Under the pieces are notes generated by a model, which was not told where the DNA came from, made no database searches, and saw nothing but the letters and a program-made list of their open reading frames with translations. From assembly GCA_964007475.1 (NCBI GenBank), contig OZ023273.1:59725834-59789833 (forward strand): DNA of 64,000 bases. The letters run 5' to 3'. Shown here piece after piece: positions 10,890 to 22,740 of the stretch; positions within the stretch are counted from its first letter, which is position 1, and the number at the start of each line of letters is the position of its first letter. This DNA is from Hybos culiciformis. Taxonomy: Eukaryota; Arthropoda; Insecta; Diptera; Hybotidae. Both the position numbers and the translations under genes were made by a program.

Positions 10890-13800
10890 TTTTCATCCTT
10901 AAAGGAGTAAACACAATTGGGGCGACAAGGACGGCGACAACGACGACTACAACGACAACGACAGCGATGTCACGCAATACAAAATAGCAAAAAATAAATT
11001 AATTAATAAATAACATTTTTGAACTCTTTACAAATAATATAATAGCAACAAGACTCAGGTGAGATACTCAAACAACAACAAATGCTTGTTAATAGCAAGT
11101 CAGCTTCATTATACATTGGAAGGATATATTTAAAAAAACCGAACATAGAAATATCAAGACCTAGTTCCCGGAATTAAATAATAATTTGGCGATTGAAAAA
11201 GCTCTCCAGAGTGCCTGAGAAAATAGTATTGATCAAATCATTCGTTTATAAGCAATTTTGATAAAAATATAATTTTTTTTTAATATTTTGCTTTTGTTTC
11301 TTTATTATAATTAAATAATAAATAAAACATTAACATTTTCTTAGAGGGCTCTAGAGATTTGAAAAACGATCATTTTAAACCTTCATTAAAGAAGTTATAA
11401 TTTATTGTTTCATTTAAGCAACACTACGGCGAATCCGACGTAGTACAACGATGCGAGTATTATTCTTTACCTACTTATTTACAAAATATTTCGTAAACAT
11501 TAAATATAATATTTAAAACTTTAAACTTAAGTCTATTGTCTATGCATTTTAGACAAAAAAATGTTCTTCTTTGTTCTTATTTGTTTTCTATTTTTGCTGT
11601 AGTAATAAAAACTAATACCATGAAATCAACTATAGTTCCACTTTTGACCTACATCGAACTGTTTATATTCTATTTGATTTAATTACCCTATTTCGATGAA
11701 TATATAATATTTGAGCCCATCTTACATATCCTAAATTACACGTGTACACGAGCTTTATATAAATTAAAATTCTATTCAAACGAAATATAATTTTGAATTA
11801 ATGTTATAATATGTAAAATTTAGTCTTTTACGTACATACTTCCTCATGATGACACAAAATAACTGAATTTAAAATATATTCTAAAAAAAACTTAAGTGTT
11901 CTCACAACTATATAAAAATAAGTCAAATACCCTAAGGTGAAATTTTTATTAAGATTCTATTTTGAATTATTCATTTGGAAAATCAAATATACGTAAATAT
12001 ATGCAAAGAATCATAAATTTAGTTGGTTATATTGTATTTTAAACAATATGAGCATTAGCAATGTGAAAAACTTTGAAAACTCCTTTTTATTTTAAAGAGG
12101 AAAAATATTATGATGATTGTGTAAAAGTGAAATCATTTCCTTATTCTATAGTTGAAATAAAGTATTTTGTGTGCGCCTTTTTATAAATTGAAATTAACGT
12201 AATAGGGAATAATATAAATTTTCCAGCAAATAACAAATATCACCCTCATTAAAAGTTGCTATTATTTTATATAAATATTTAGGCTCAGAAAAAACATCTT
12301 TGATATCAGTTTAAAATGTTACACATTTAGATTCAATATTACTGAATATCTAGATGGACGCTCTGACTTTAAATTTCATTACTCGTAAAATCAAAAAAAA
12401 TAAAATGATGGAAAAATCAAATTTTTTATTAACAAATCTAAACACTACTACACATTATAAACAACTTTTCTTTCGCTCGGGCTTGGGATTCACTTAATAT
12501 GTTTAGTATGCACATTACAATACAATTATTTTATTTTTCTTAATAATGGTGACTTAAGCGACATAAAGATTCTTACTTCATGATTTCAGATTGTTTCCTA
12601 ATTTTGATTAAAATTTCTACTTCAAAGTTATACACCTTGGGTTGATAGTTGAACATCATACCTGTCGAAAGTAAAATATCAAAAAGTATAGATTTTATAT
12701 ACCAACAATTTTTAAAACAACCTATTTGTTCTTATGCAAACCCATTTAAATCATTGAAATCATATTGTTTTTCAATTTCTTCTTTCATAAGTTACGGTAA
12801 TGTTAAACCTATATTACCCAACAGGATAATTTCCGTTTGGATGACCACATTTTATATCCTTCTAATTATATGAGTATTTGGCACGTTTCACCATTATATC
12901 AGCCCATTTGAATTTCATTCTCCATTCAATTCTTAATCTCTTAATCTTGTGACCAGTTTTTTTTTTTTTAGTACAAAAAGGACATTAAGGAATTATTTTT
13001 AAACAATAAAGGAAAATGAGAGAACAATTCAAAAATTATTTCAAAATTAAAGGCAATTTGAAGCAATTTTCATTTTTTTTTTTTTTTTATTGCCTAAAGG
13101 TAAAAAAATTGTGAAGAAAATTTTTTTATTAATTTTATGCTAACATTAAATTGATATTACAGAGACTGTAAACCTTAAACTGTGAACTGTTAATGCGACA
13201 ATCCGATGTTTTTAGTATAAGCGGTAGTTAAATAGAATCACTTACCCAATGTTTCAAATACTTATTTAATAACGAATGTGTTAAAATTAGCTTTTTTTAG
13301 TATAAAATATCTGGGAATATCTGGCTTAAATTATTAAGAAGATCCTTCTATTTTTAGTCATAAATCCGTGGCATAAAACTGATTGATTTTGGATATAATA
13401 AATTCGAAGTTTCATTCAAGCAAGTATTTTTGATTTGGTATAAAATATGCATATTGCTGACAACGAATTTCCAAACTTCAAAATTTATTAGTGTATATTT
13501 GAAAAATAATATAGCCATATATAGAATCATTGTATAAGTTCAATTCAATTACCTATGGTTAACTCAAATGTAATAATGAGTTTTAGTATATAAAGAAAAA
13601 GATTCAGTCCTTTCAATTTTATTTTTTTATTTGAAAGCATGATTTAGTCTTAAATGTCTATGTATTGTATATAAAGTTTGACCCAAAATTAATTTTTCCT
13701 CATCGCTAATTCTTGAAAAAAAAAAATAATGTTGTTTCTTTTAAAAAGAATTTTATATCCTGTGTAATTTAGTGGCCATTCAATTACACTTTTCTTCAAG

Positions 13801-15309
13801 TTAAAAGCAAAAGAGCCAATTTATTTTTAATGTGTACTGTTCACTGTATAGTATATAGAAACATATAACTATCTATATGTTATTATTATAAAATAGACTT
13901 TATAAATTATATATTATGTATTATATACAATACTCTACGTACAATAAAATTTAAAGAAAAAATGCAGAGGCTTCCATTTAAACAAATAAAAATAAAAAGG
14001 TGACTAACATATTCATTCTCAAGAACTAACAAAAAAACTTAAGAGCTTAGAATCAATTTTAAAATCGAGCTCCCAGCTGTCATGACGTCTAATTTGGAAT
14101 ACTTGTCAGAATTCATCTTTTGTATTCATTAAGAAAAATAAATTCTTTTTTGTTTGAATTTTTATTTGACAATAGAGATTTTTCCAAGGTTCTAGCTATA
14201 ATTATGGCTCGTTTGCGCAATATTTCTAAGACGTGAAATAAGGTCAAAAAAATTATTTTCTTTTGGCAAATTTGGGATTATTTTGTTCCCATAGAAAATA
14301 CGTGTTCAAATTAAATCTTTTTTTTTTCCATAATTTTATATTATTTTCTGAATTTTCTATCAACAATTTTTCTATAAGATTTAGATAAATATTTTTTTCA
14401 ATATGAAATATTTTCATAAAAAATTTTTTAATTTTTAATTAAATTAAAGTCTCAAGTTTAAATTAAAAATCGCTTCAGATTCGTTATCGCATTCAATTCC
14501 TTTACGATCATATATTTCAATGTCTTACAAACCGTATATAAACTGCGAGGCGACAACATTGGACATCAACGTTATAACATTCTGGTAGCTTTCTAACTTC
14601 AATCAATAAAATTAGCGACATTATAGAAAAGGTAATCATGAGAAAAAAAAACACGTAAAAAGTCAAAGATAGAAAGGGAAATAGAATTGAAAAAATAATT
14701 TTCTTAAGAAGACCAATCAAAGACGTGCAAGGAGTTTTCTTCTTGAATAATAATCATAATAATGACACTACCTCACAAATTTCAAACACGTAAAAAAGGA
14801 ATGGAAAAAATTGCATTATTTTCTTTTTTAAATATCTTTGAAGGCATCATTTAGTTTTAAATTGGCCTAAATAAGACTTAGCTTTAATTCGATTTTATTT
14901 TATTTTGATTTAATTGTTTTGAATTTTTTAAAATTATTAATTGAGAATTTTATTAATCTGTAATTTTGAATCAGAAGGGCTTTTATGAATTACGATTCTA
15001 TTGACGAAAATGCTATTCTCAAATTCTTTTTTAAAGATATTTAATGAAAAGGAAATTTTATTTTCCATCGAACAGAAAAAAGTACCTGTAAGTTTGTGCT
15101 GGTTTTCACCATTGAATCGTAATTCATAATAACTTTGCAAGTATTTTGTAGGGTCAATGTTAATAATTTTTAAAATTTAAGGTCAAATTTATTTTAGACG
15201 AAATTTATCTAAGCGAATAATATTGAGTTGTACATTGTTTTACATAGTTTTTACATACAAAATTTTATATAAATTGATAAATAATAAATAATCAATCATA
15301 TACACATTA

Positions 15310-16165
15310 GGGTGGTCCTTATTATGGATTTATCCGAATTTCTTTGCTCCCAGGGGCTTAAATGGTTTCAAATACATAAAAAATAATTGCCTCAAAATTC
15401 TAGCTCTTAATATTAACTTTAAGATAGTCCGCATTCCAGTCAAAGTTTTTCATATAAATAACATGGGAAAAATTTCATTTGTTCTTTAGAATTCCGTAGC
15501 TCTGCGACAAATGGATCAAAAGTAATTAATTGCGTCATGTTTATTGTAAATTTAACGCCCTACAAAAAAGGTATTTTATTATTTTTCGCTAAATCTATTG
15601 GCTTAAGAGTTATTCGAGCTGAAAGTTAAATCATATTTCACCTGTACTTCTATTTTATTATTTTCAAACTCTAAGGACTGTCTGTTTTATTAATTGAAAA
15701 ATCACACATATTAACCACAATTCCAAGAATAAGATTGTATTCGCTTTTTTTGACCATAAATAATAATTTTATAAGAAATTTTTTTTATATTTTATAAAAT
15801 AAATAAATATATAATTATACTTGATATTAATAATTATATAATAATTAAACTTTGAGCTCGAATAACTCTTAAGCCAATAGATTTAGCGAAAAATAATAAA
15901 AGACCTTTTTTGTAGAGCGTTTAATTTACAATAAACATGACGCAATTAATTACTTTTGATTCATTTGTCGCAGAGCTACGGAATTCTAAAGAACAAATGA
16001 AATTTTTTCCATGTTATTTATATGAGAAACTTTGACTGGAATGCGGACTATCTTAAAGTTAATATTAAGAGCTAGAATTTTGAGGCAATTATTTTTTATG
16101 TATTTGGAACCATTTAAGCCCCTGGGAGTAAAAAAATTCGGATAAATCCATAATAAGGACCACCC
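15310..16165. mobile_element. MITE with about 320-bp terminal inverted repeats, TA-flanked
   Basis: The left arm (15310-15630) begins GGGTGGTCCTTATTATGG. The right arm (about 15845-16165) is its near-perfect inverse, ending CCACCC. The arms pair along their full length, including TCTATTGGCTTAAGAGTTAT near the inner edge. TA dinucleotides at 15308-15309 and 16166-16167 are consistent with a Tc1/mariner-type TA duplication. About 210 bp of unique AT-rich DNA lies between the arms. No transposase is encoded, so it is non-autonomous. Confidence 0.9.
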
Positions 16166-16167
16166 TA

Positions 16168-17078
16168 ATACACATACATAGTATTAAATTTTTTTTGATG
16201 CCTCAAATAACTAAAAAGGCACTTGATTTCTATGAATTTTAAAAATAACATTTTTTAAGCAAGATTTTAAGAAAAGGACATTTGAATCATGTACCAATTA
16301 CCAAACAAAAGATTTTTTAAAGGTAATAATATTACGATGAAGATTAAGAATAATAAAGTTGGTATTTTTTTATGATAAATTATAGGTTGAAAAAAAATTC
16401 AAAATTCTGTAATTTGAATTGATTAAAAGCATAAGCATGTTCAAGCTTTCCCAATATATGTACAATTCTACAAGTACAATTAAACAAAGAAAAGTGGTAG
16501 ATTTAAAATTTTCACAAAAAAAGATGGTAAGCATTATTTAGAAAGAATTAACTAACAAAAATAAAAAAAAATATATACATATATATATATAAAGATTATC
16601 TACAAATTGTTTCGGAAAATTGGAAAAGTAAGTAAATTGGACTGTTGAACTATAGTCGAAAAAAAAACACACGAAGCAGTCATAGAACTGCTGACAGAAG
16701 TTAATACTTAAAAGATTTAATCTTTAAAATACAGTAGCTAGAAATGATGGGTTGCTCAGTACAAAATTTAAATAAAAATAAAAATCAATTTTATTTCTAT
16801 ATATTGTTACTTTTTATTTTTATACTTTAATAACATAAAAGAGACAAAATTAAAATTAAACAAGTTTATGATATTAAAACAAATTTTATGATTGTTTGCA
16901 TAAGCAGCAGTTGATCTTTTAACATCGGATATTTAGTTGTATTGCAGGTTGAAATGTCTCAAATCTCATGAAATGTGGATATCATATAATAATTATTACA
17001 TGATATATATATGTATAAAAATATGTATTCATTATACATACTTGTATTTTAGACTTATGTATATCAATTTCAATAAAT
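16168..17078. other. Intergenic, nothing recognised
   Basis: AT-rich, with a short TA microsatellite near 16573-16593. No gene or repeat pair seen. Confidence 0.4.
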
Positions 17079-18527
17079 TTAATTTTCACCATTATTATCA
17101 TTAGTATCATCAATAATTTTCTCAATATGTAGATTATTTGAATTTTCAATCAGTTGGTTATATTCTAAAAAGGATACAATAGGTTTATGATAGCTGAAAT
17201 AAGAAACGAAATTGTTTGATTGTAAGTTGTTCAAGTATCGGGTAAAAACTGCATCGTTTGTTGTTTTATATTTTGTTGTACTGAGTTTTCGATCATTGGA
17301 CATATTCAAACCTAATGCTTCATTTAGAAATTCTATTAATGGTAGATTTTTATCATCTGCAAAGTTAATATTGAAGTCTCCACTTAATATCATAGGTACA
17401 TCGTCAAATTTTTCGCCAAATCTTTTTTCGAGTATTTGAGAACCCTCTTTTGAATAAATCATCAAATTTTGGAATAAGAATTGTTGTATCTGTTTCATGG
17501 ATTTTCCAGGCGAAATGTATACGGCAACCATTAAAATGTATTTTCCATTTTCACAATTGCATCGACGACACATATTTCGCCTATATCCGAAGCATTAACT
17601 TCAATCGCTCTAGTAAATTTGGTATTTATTTCCATATACGAAGTGACAATGTGTGATGTATCTTGTGTATTGTGATAAATAGCTACTCCCGACGCTGGAA
17701 CTTCAGGTCTTTTATAACTTACAACAAAATTAAAATTCGGAATATCAATTAGTTCTTCGTTTTTCATACGAGTTTCTGACAAAAAGAGAACATTTCACTT
17801 TTGTACGATAACATCGGTTTGTAGATCAGCTGCATTCGCATTTAAACTTTGGCAATTGAATGAATATATAGATAACCCATTCCTGTTAGAGATGAATTCA
17901 AGAAAAGTTTTGGTGACGGTTTGAAGTGGATTGTTTTGTAACCTTTTCAATTTTAACATTAGATCCTCTCGATGACTTGTTGATCTCTTGTGATGTTTAT
18001 CTGTTTCTGAAGCATTTACAGGTGTTCCTGTTCCACCAATCCAAAATTTTCTTTCAGAACATACTATTTGAGATTCTTCTTTTGTGACAAATCTTGATTC
18101 CATTAAATGTATTTCATCTTCTGTTAGAATATTTCCATTTCCAATCTTCGTTAAAATTTCGACAAACTGACTATTTTCTTGTCTCATTACTTGTTTCAAT
18201 TCAACATTTCTTGTTGATGGGCCTGCAATTTGTGAGTTATGGAAATTCTGAAGAGTACTAAGTTGTGTTGATAGGCCAGCAGTCAGAGTTAGTGGAATAA
18301 GTGTAATGTTTCTTGCTGATGGGTCTGCGATTTGTTGCAATTTCGGAATTTTTCCCTTTTTTTTATTTCGATATCGCTGACACCTTATTTTATTCCTTAT
18401 TGCATTACCTATGTTTTTTTCTTTTTTCTGGAATTTCATCAATTCTATTGAAGTCATCATCAAAGGAATTCATTTCCAATTTTTCATCATCTTCTTGTCT
18501 TTTCTGTTTATCACCGTCTGAAGCCAT
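17079..18527 (-). pseudogene. Decayed Helitron-type relic: N-terminus, PIF1-like scrap and EEP endonuclease domain
   Basis: Read on the minus strand, an ATG at 18527 opens an acidic/basic N-terminus (MASDGDKQKRQEDD). A frame change near 18410 leads into a basic stretch with RCQRYRNKKK and then two PS(A/T)RN motifs. Next comes FVEILTKIGNG followed by LMESRF, which resembles part of the PIF1-like helicase region of insect Helitron-type proteins. The reading then joins an endonuclease/exonuclease/phosphatase fold: FNCQSLNANAADL, LSETRMKN, SGVAIYHN, YISPGKS, SGDFNIN (catalytic Asp/Asn) and SYHKPI (terminal His). An in-frame TGA at 17795-17797 and one frameshift near 17540-17570 split the endonuclease. 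Rep, most helicase motifs and any hairpin end are missing. Family assignment is by recognition of these motifs; a LINE origin of the endonuclease is the alternative. Confidence 0.7.
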
Positions 18528-18849
18528 CTTCGGGTAAATATAGATTTATATTTCAAGATTTTCACAAGTTTAAAATTAGAATTAAAATAAAAGATTCTAA
18601 AGATTTCGGCCCGTTTGCAAGTAAGTTAAAGTTTTTTTTTTTTTAAGTCTTATTTTATTGATTTCAAATTAAGATTAACCTATTAATTAAAATACGCTTT
18701 CTTTTTATACATTATTTTTAATAATTAAAAAGTATTTTAAAAATAATTAAAAGTTGTTAATTAATCAAGTTAAACAATTTAGAAAGTTAACCTTAAAAAT
18801 AATTAAATTAAAATAAAAAAAATAAATAAAAGAAACAGGTAAACTAGAT

Positions 18850-19110
18850 TTCAGCGAAGCAACCTTTTTTGGAAAAAATTTTTTGGTCTTTTTTTGTTTT
18901 GTAATCATTTTCTATTTGGTATGACCGAAGCTACCTATTTTGAAATTTTTTTTTTTTACATATTTTGAGCGGGGAAGACCCTAACCGCAGCTCCCTACCC
19001 AAAATTTTTGGGCAGGTAATCTTTATTTCACCAGAGTTTTTTGTTATTTTTGGTCAGATAATCTTTATTTCACCGCAGCCACCTATTTTGAAAAATAAAT
19101 TTTAGTTTTA
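18850..19110. repeat. Degenerate tandem repeat
   Basis: Words of the form ACCGAAGCTACCTATTTTGAA recur with variation (near 18855, 18925, 18980 and 19075), interleaved with two copies of TAATCTTTATTTCACC (about 19017 and 19057). The units are of uneven length. No coding or TIR context is evident. Confidence 0.5.
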
Positions 19111-20386
19111 AAATTTAGAATTTAAATTTTTCGTGCAAATTATTTTGTTTTTATAAATTACAAAAATGATTATTGAGTGGAGTTTTTTTTTTGAGTATTG
19201 AAACGTCAAAAAACCATGTCGTTTCGAACTCGAATGAGTCTACGAAAATAAATTTTTACCCCCTACAGAATAACTCAATTATATCATACAACGCGCCTAA
19301 ATTAACTTAAAAAAAAATGTTTTACTTAAATTATATAAAACGAAACGATAAACATCAAATAAATGTGAAATTTTTATTTTCATACCATTTCATTTCAAAT
19401 AATTGTGCTTCAACCCTTAGAAAAATTTAAGAATTTCAAATGCCTAATGTATTTTGTTAGTGTAAAATTTCAAATTTTTTTTTGTGTAGTGAATTTCAAA
19501 TACGTATATTTGAAATTGACAACAACAAAAAAAAAATTGAAATTCAATTTCTGTCATTGTAATTGTAACTAACATGCCACAAATTTCCTGAGATTTTCTT
19601 TGTACAATAATTTTTAGTTCATAATTTTTGCCCCGATATAATAAAATCCTCTAAATTTAGGGAAAGTAAATCCTACTCTGGCAGCTTTGTGATTAATATT
19701 TGAAATTTATGAAAAAAAGTGAAAAAAAGTGTTCACCCGAAAAGTTTTTTTTTAAATTAAATCACACCACGGATATATAAACAGGATGTCTATCTCTAGA
19801 ACAAATTCCTAGAAAAAAATGGTCCAAAAAAATAACCGTAGTTTCTATTAACACCTTTAGGTTTAGAGCAAATAAGGGACGGATCCGAAGTTGAATAATA
19901 ATTTGTTGGGCCGACACATGTAGGCCGATAATATGACTAAGCTTTTAAGTTAATTGCAGTATTTTTTTTACAATACATTATTTTATTTGCTTTACTGATT
20001 TTGAATTGATTTTTTAATTTTTAGTTCCTGCTAAATTCTACTTACTAATCTGAAGAACGGATCATTTCCGTTGTGCTTGAAAATTTATAAATTTAAGTAT
20101 AATTTGTTCTTTCTGAGTATTTCGAAATCAATAAATCTCATCTATAAAGTACAGATACTTTATATGTACATATATAAATATAAAAGATCACCTTTCTTGA
20201 ATTGAATGAATCTATTTTAATAATTAATTAAAAATTTGGTCGGCCTCGCTTAAAATTTTTATTTTATTAACAGTAGGCATCCAAATGTAAACAATTTAAA
20301 AGTCATTTAAAATAATAAAGTTATTTTTTAAATTAATTTTGAAATTTTAAAAAAAGAAGTTTTGTATCGCGGAAATAGTTAAAAAA

Positions 20387-20565
20387 TGCATAATAAAAAA
20401 TTGTGAATCAGTGAAAGCTTTAAAAACCCGATTTTCAAAGTGCCAAAGTACGAAACGATAAGGCGAAAATCTGAAAAAAGTCTGGGTGAAATGGGAATAA
20501 TGGAATTCCCCAACGAATTTTATGTCTGTGGTCGGCACTTTGAAGAAAAAAATATGGGATCGTGA
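20387..20565 (+). pseudogene. THAP zinc-finger domain remnant
   Basis: The plus-strand frame from 20387 reads CIIKNCESVKALKTRFSK, giving the first C-x4-C pair of a THAP finger and the following basic segment, then hits TAA. After a frame change, the frame from 20491 reads EFPNEFYVCGRHFEE and ends at TGA 20563-20565. It supplies the second zinc pair C-x2-H in the typical V-C-x-x-H-F context. Together they make one THAP domain of about 60 residues broken by a frameshift and stops. The position inside an inverted-repeat element suggests a transposase N-terminus rather than a host THAP gene. Confidence 0.65.
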
Positions 20566-20593
20566 CGATATTCCTCATCCCATAATTCAAATT

Positions 20594-21884
20594 GACAAAA
20601 TTCTTCTTTTTCGAAAATAATTCCTTTTTTAAAATTCACTATGGACAAAATTCACTATGGCGCGCGCCGCAAATCCCACTGACCAACCACTAGTTCGCCC
20701 GCCCGCCGCCCCGCACCCCACCCTGATAGCTGAAGTTGAAATTTTTTCGAACTTACTTTTTTTTCGGCGCAGCATATATTTTTTTTTTGATAAAACAAAT
20801 CATCACAAAGTACAATAAACGCAAGCACAAATTAAGCACTAAATGGTGGCATTTTCGCTTTTTCTAAATTCGACGAAAAAAAATTCGGTTCAAATTTTGG
20901 AATTTTGGCCTAAACTAAAAAAAATTGTTTTTACATAATTTTGAAGAGCACAAATTCTAGTTTTTGTAGCACAAATAGGCACAAATTAAGCACTAAATAA
21001 TACCGTCTTTATTTTTTTGGAAATTCGAATCCGGCCAGAAATACAACTTTGACCCATGTTCGAAATTCGAAAATCAAAGTTTCTCAAAAACTAAGCGAGC
21101 ACAAATTCTAGTTTTAATGGCACTAATAGTCACAAATTAAGCACTAAATACTCAATAATTGTGGCATCAATTACCAAGAATTGTCCGGCTGAAGAGCCCC
21201 CACCAATTTTGAAGAGCACAAATTCTAGTTTTTGTAGCACAAATAGGCACAAATTAAGCACTAAATAATACCGTCTTTATTTTTTTGGAAATTCGAATCC
21301 GGCCAGAAATACAACTTTGACCCATGTTCGAAATTCGAAAATCAAAGTTTCTCAAAAACTAAGCGAGCACAAATTCTAGTTTTAATGGCACTAATAGTCA
21401 CAAATTAAGCACTAAATACTCAATAATTGTGGCATCAATTACCAAGAATTGTCCGGCTGAAGAGCCCCCACCGACAAAATTCACTATGGACCAAATTCGC
21501 CATGGATAAAAATTCACTATGAAAAAATTATTTTTGTAAAATTCTACATTTTTATTAAAATTAAATTCACATTCTGCGTTACACGGGGATCACGACAAGG
21601 ACGTGGTGAGAAAGTCGGTCCCCATCTAACCTATTCTAAATTGAAAAAATAAAGAAACAACGTAAAATATAGGTGGTTACGCATTGCAGGTTGATTTATA
21701 TAAATTTTATATTAAAATAAAAATAGTGACAAAATTCTTTAAAAAAATATTTTTAATTAAAAAAATTAAAAAAAAAATCGCGCGAATTTTGCCCCTAATG
21801 AATTTTGTCCATAGTGAATTTTGTCCACAGTGGATTTTGTCCATAGTGAATTTTGAAAAAAGTATTTTCGATAAAGAATTTTGG
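20594..21884. mobile_element. Inverted-repeat element with subrepeated ends (CAAAATTCACTATGGA)
   Basis: The left end (20594-20660) holds GACAAAATTC, a TTTTCGAAAATAAT segment and two copies of AAAATTCACTATGG. The right end (about 21798-21884) is the inverse, with three to four copies of CCATAGTGAATTTTGTCC and ending AATTTTGGC. Further direct copies of the subrepeat lie at 21473-21520. The body contains a GC-rich patch (20660-20725) and the duplicated 268-bp units. There is no coding capacity, so it is non-autonomous or foldback-like. Confidence 0.7.
20937..21472. repeat. Exact 268-bp tandem duplication with internal half-repeats
   Basis: Positions 20937-21204 and 21205-21472 read the same base for base in my comparison. 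Each unit itself contains two related halves, marked by GAGCACAAATTCTAGTTTT and CACAAATTAAGCACTAAAT. A single related word (GCACAAATTAAGCACTAAAT) precedes the array near 20826. Identity between copies implies a very recent duplication, or a sequencing/assembly artefact. Confidence 0.9.
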
Positions 21885-22740
21885 CATAAGAAATTTCGTC
21901 ACCAACCCAAAAAATATTTTTCGGAATAATCATTTTAAGGGAAGTAATGGAAATTTTACCCGTACGGTAAGTTTAAAGCAAAAAATATGTATATCTAGAA
22001 ATTTCAGTCCTATACAAATTGTACAAATTGAATTTTTTATTTTTTTTTCATAATTATTGATATCCCAAAAAAATAGAGAACATAAAATTTCTCTAAACAT
22101 TTTAAAATTTGAACTTTTTGTATGGACTGAATTTCTCTTATTTATACTTACTTTATGTTTAAAGTTTTCTTTATTTTCAAAAGATTTAAACATTCTAGGA
22201 AAATTCATCGGATCAATATAATTTTTTTTAAATTTTATTGAAGCAAGACATTTTTGGACAATTTTTTAGAATCTCAAAAACAATGTTTGAGACATTTCTT
22301 CTTCTTCTTCTTAATAAAATAACATATTTTCTTAAAAAAAGATGAAATAAAATGTTTTATTTCAAATAATTTCAATTTCAGATCTACATTGCATAAAAAA
22401 TTATCGTTAAAAGTAAGTTCAAATGTAGTTCGCCCGATTATTATATATTCACCTGAACTAATGAAAAAAAAAGATTTCCTACTAACTACTTTTAATATCT
22501 AAAACTTTTATTCAGATAATGTATTTCATAAACAAATTATTCCCGATCAATTAACCATATTGTAGTTTACAGATATAAAGTGTAAACAACATAGGGTACT
22601 AGGGTTATTTTTTGGGGACAAAAAATTTATAGTAGATAGAAATCCTGTTTATCCGTGAATCACACTAAAAAAATACATTAGGAATTTGAAATTCAGAATT
22701 TGAAATTCTTAAATTTTTTTAAGGGTGAAGCACAATTATT

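Larger units (their letters stand above)
7581..15307. other. Long intergenic stretch with only minor features
   Basis: No gene is recognised across 7.7 kb. Minor features listed separately are a TATA-like promoter with a 14-codon frame (8453-8544), a poly(A)-tailed segment (to 10190), and a 42-bp tandem repeat (10810-10889). Around 10921-10970 there is a short GAC/AAC-rich simple sequence. Open frames of 61-74 aa here look like chance. Confidence 0.4.
19399..22740 (+). mobile_element. Nested 3.3-kb element with diverged long TIRs, possibly THAP/P-type
   Basis: Left sequences at 19399-19465 (ATAATTGTGCTTCAACCC onward) and 19760-19840 (CACGGATATATAAACAGG onward) reappear inverted at the right end, at about 22650-22740 and 22600-22665. 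Enclosed are a THAP-domain relic (20387-20565) and a second inverted-repeat element (20594-21884). THAP zinc fingers are the DNA-binding domains of P-superfamily transposases, so I infer an old P/THAP-type element later invaded by the inner one. The left end carries about 300 bp more between its two matching blocks than the right end. No 8-bp duplication was resolved. Confidence 0.5.

Noticed and set aside
10792..10977. Minus-strand 61-aa frame with a poly-Val start and Tyr/Lys repeats
   Set aside because: Arises from GAC/AAC simple sequence plus the 42-bp AT repeat; no gene context.
12649..12873. 74-aa plus-strand frame with a hydrophobic C-terminus
   Set aside because: Non-ATG start, no recognisable family, isolated in AT-rich DNA.
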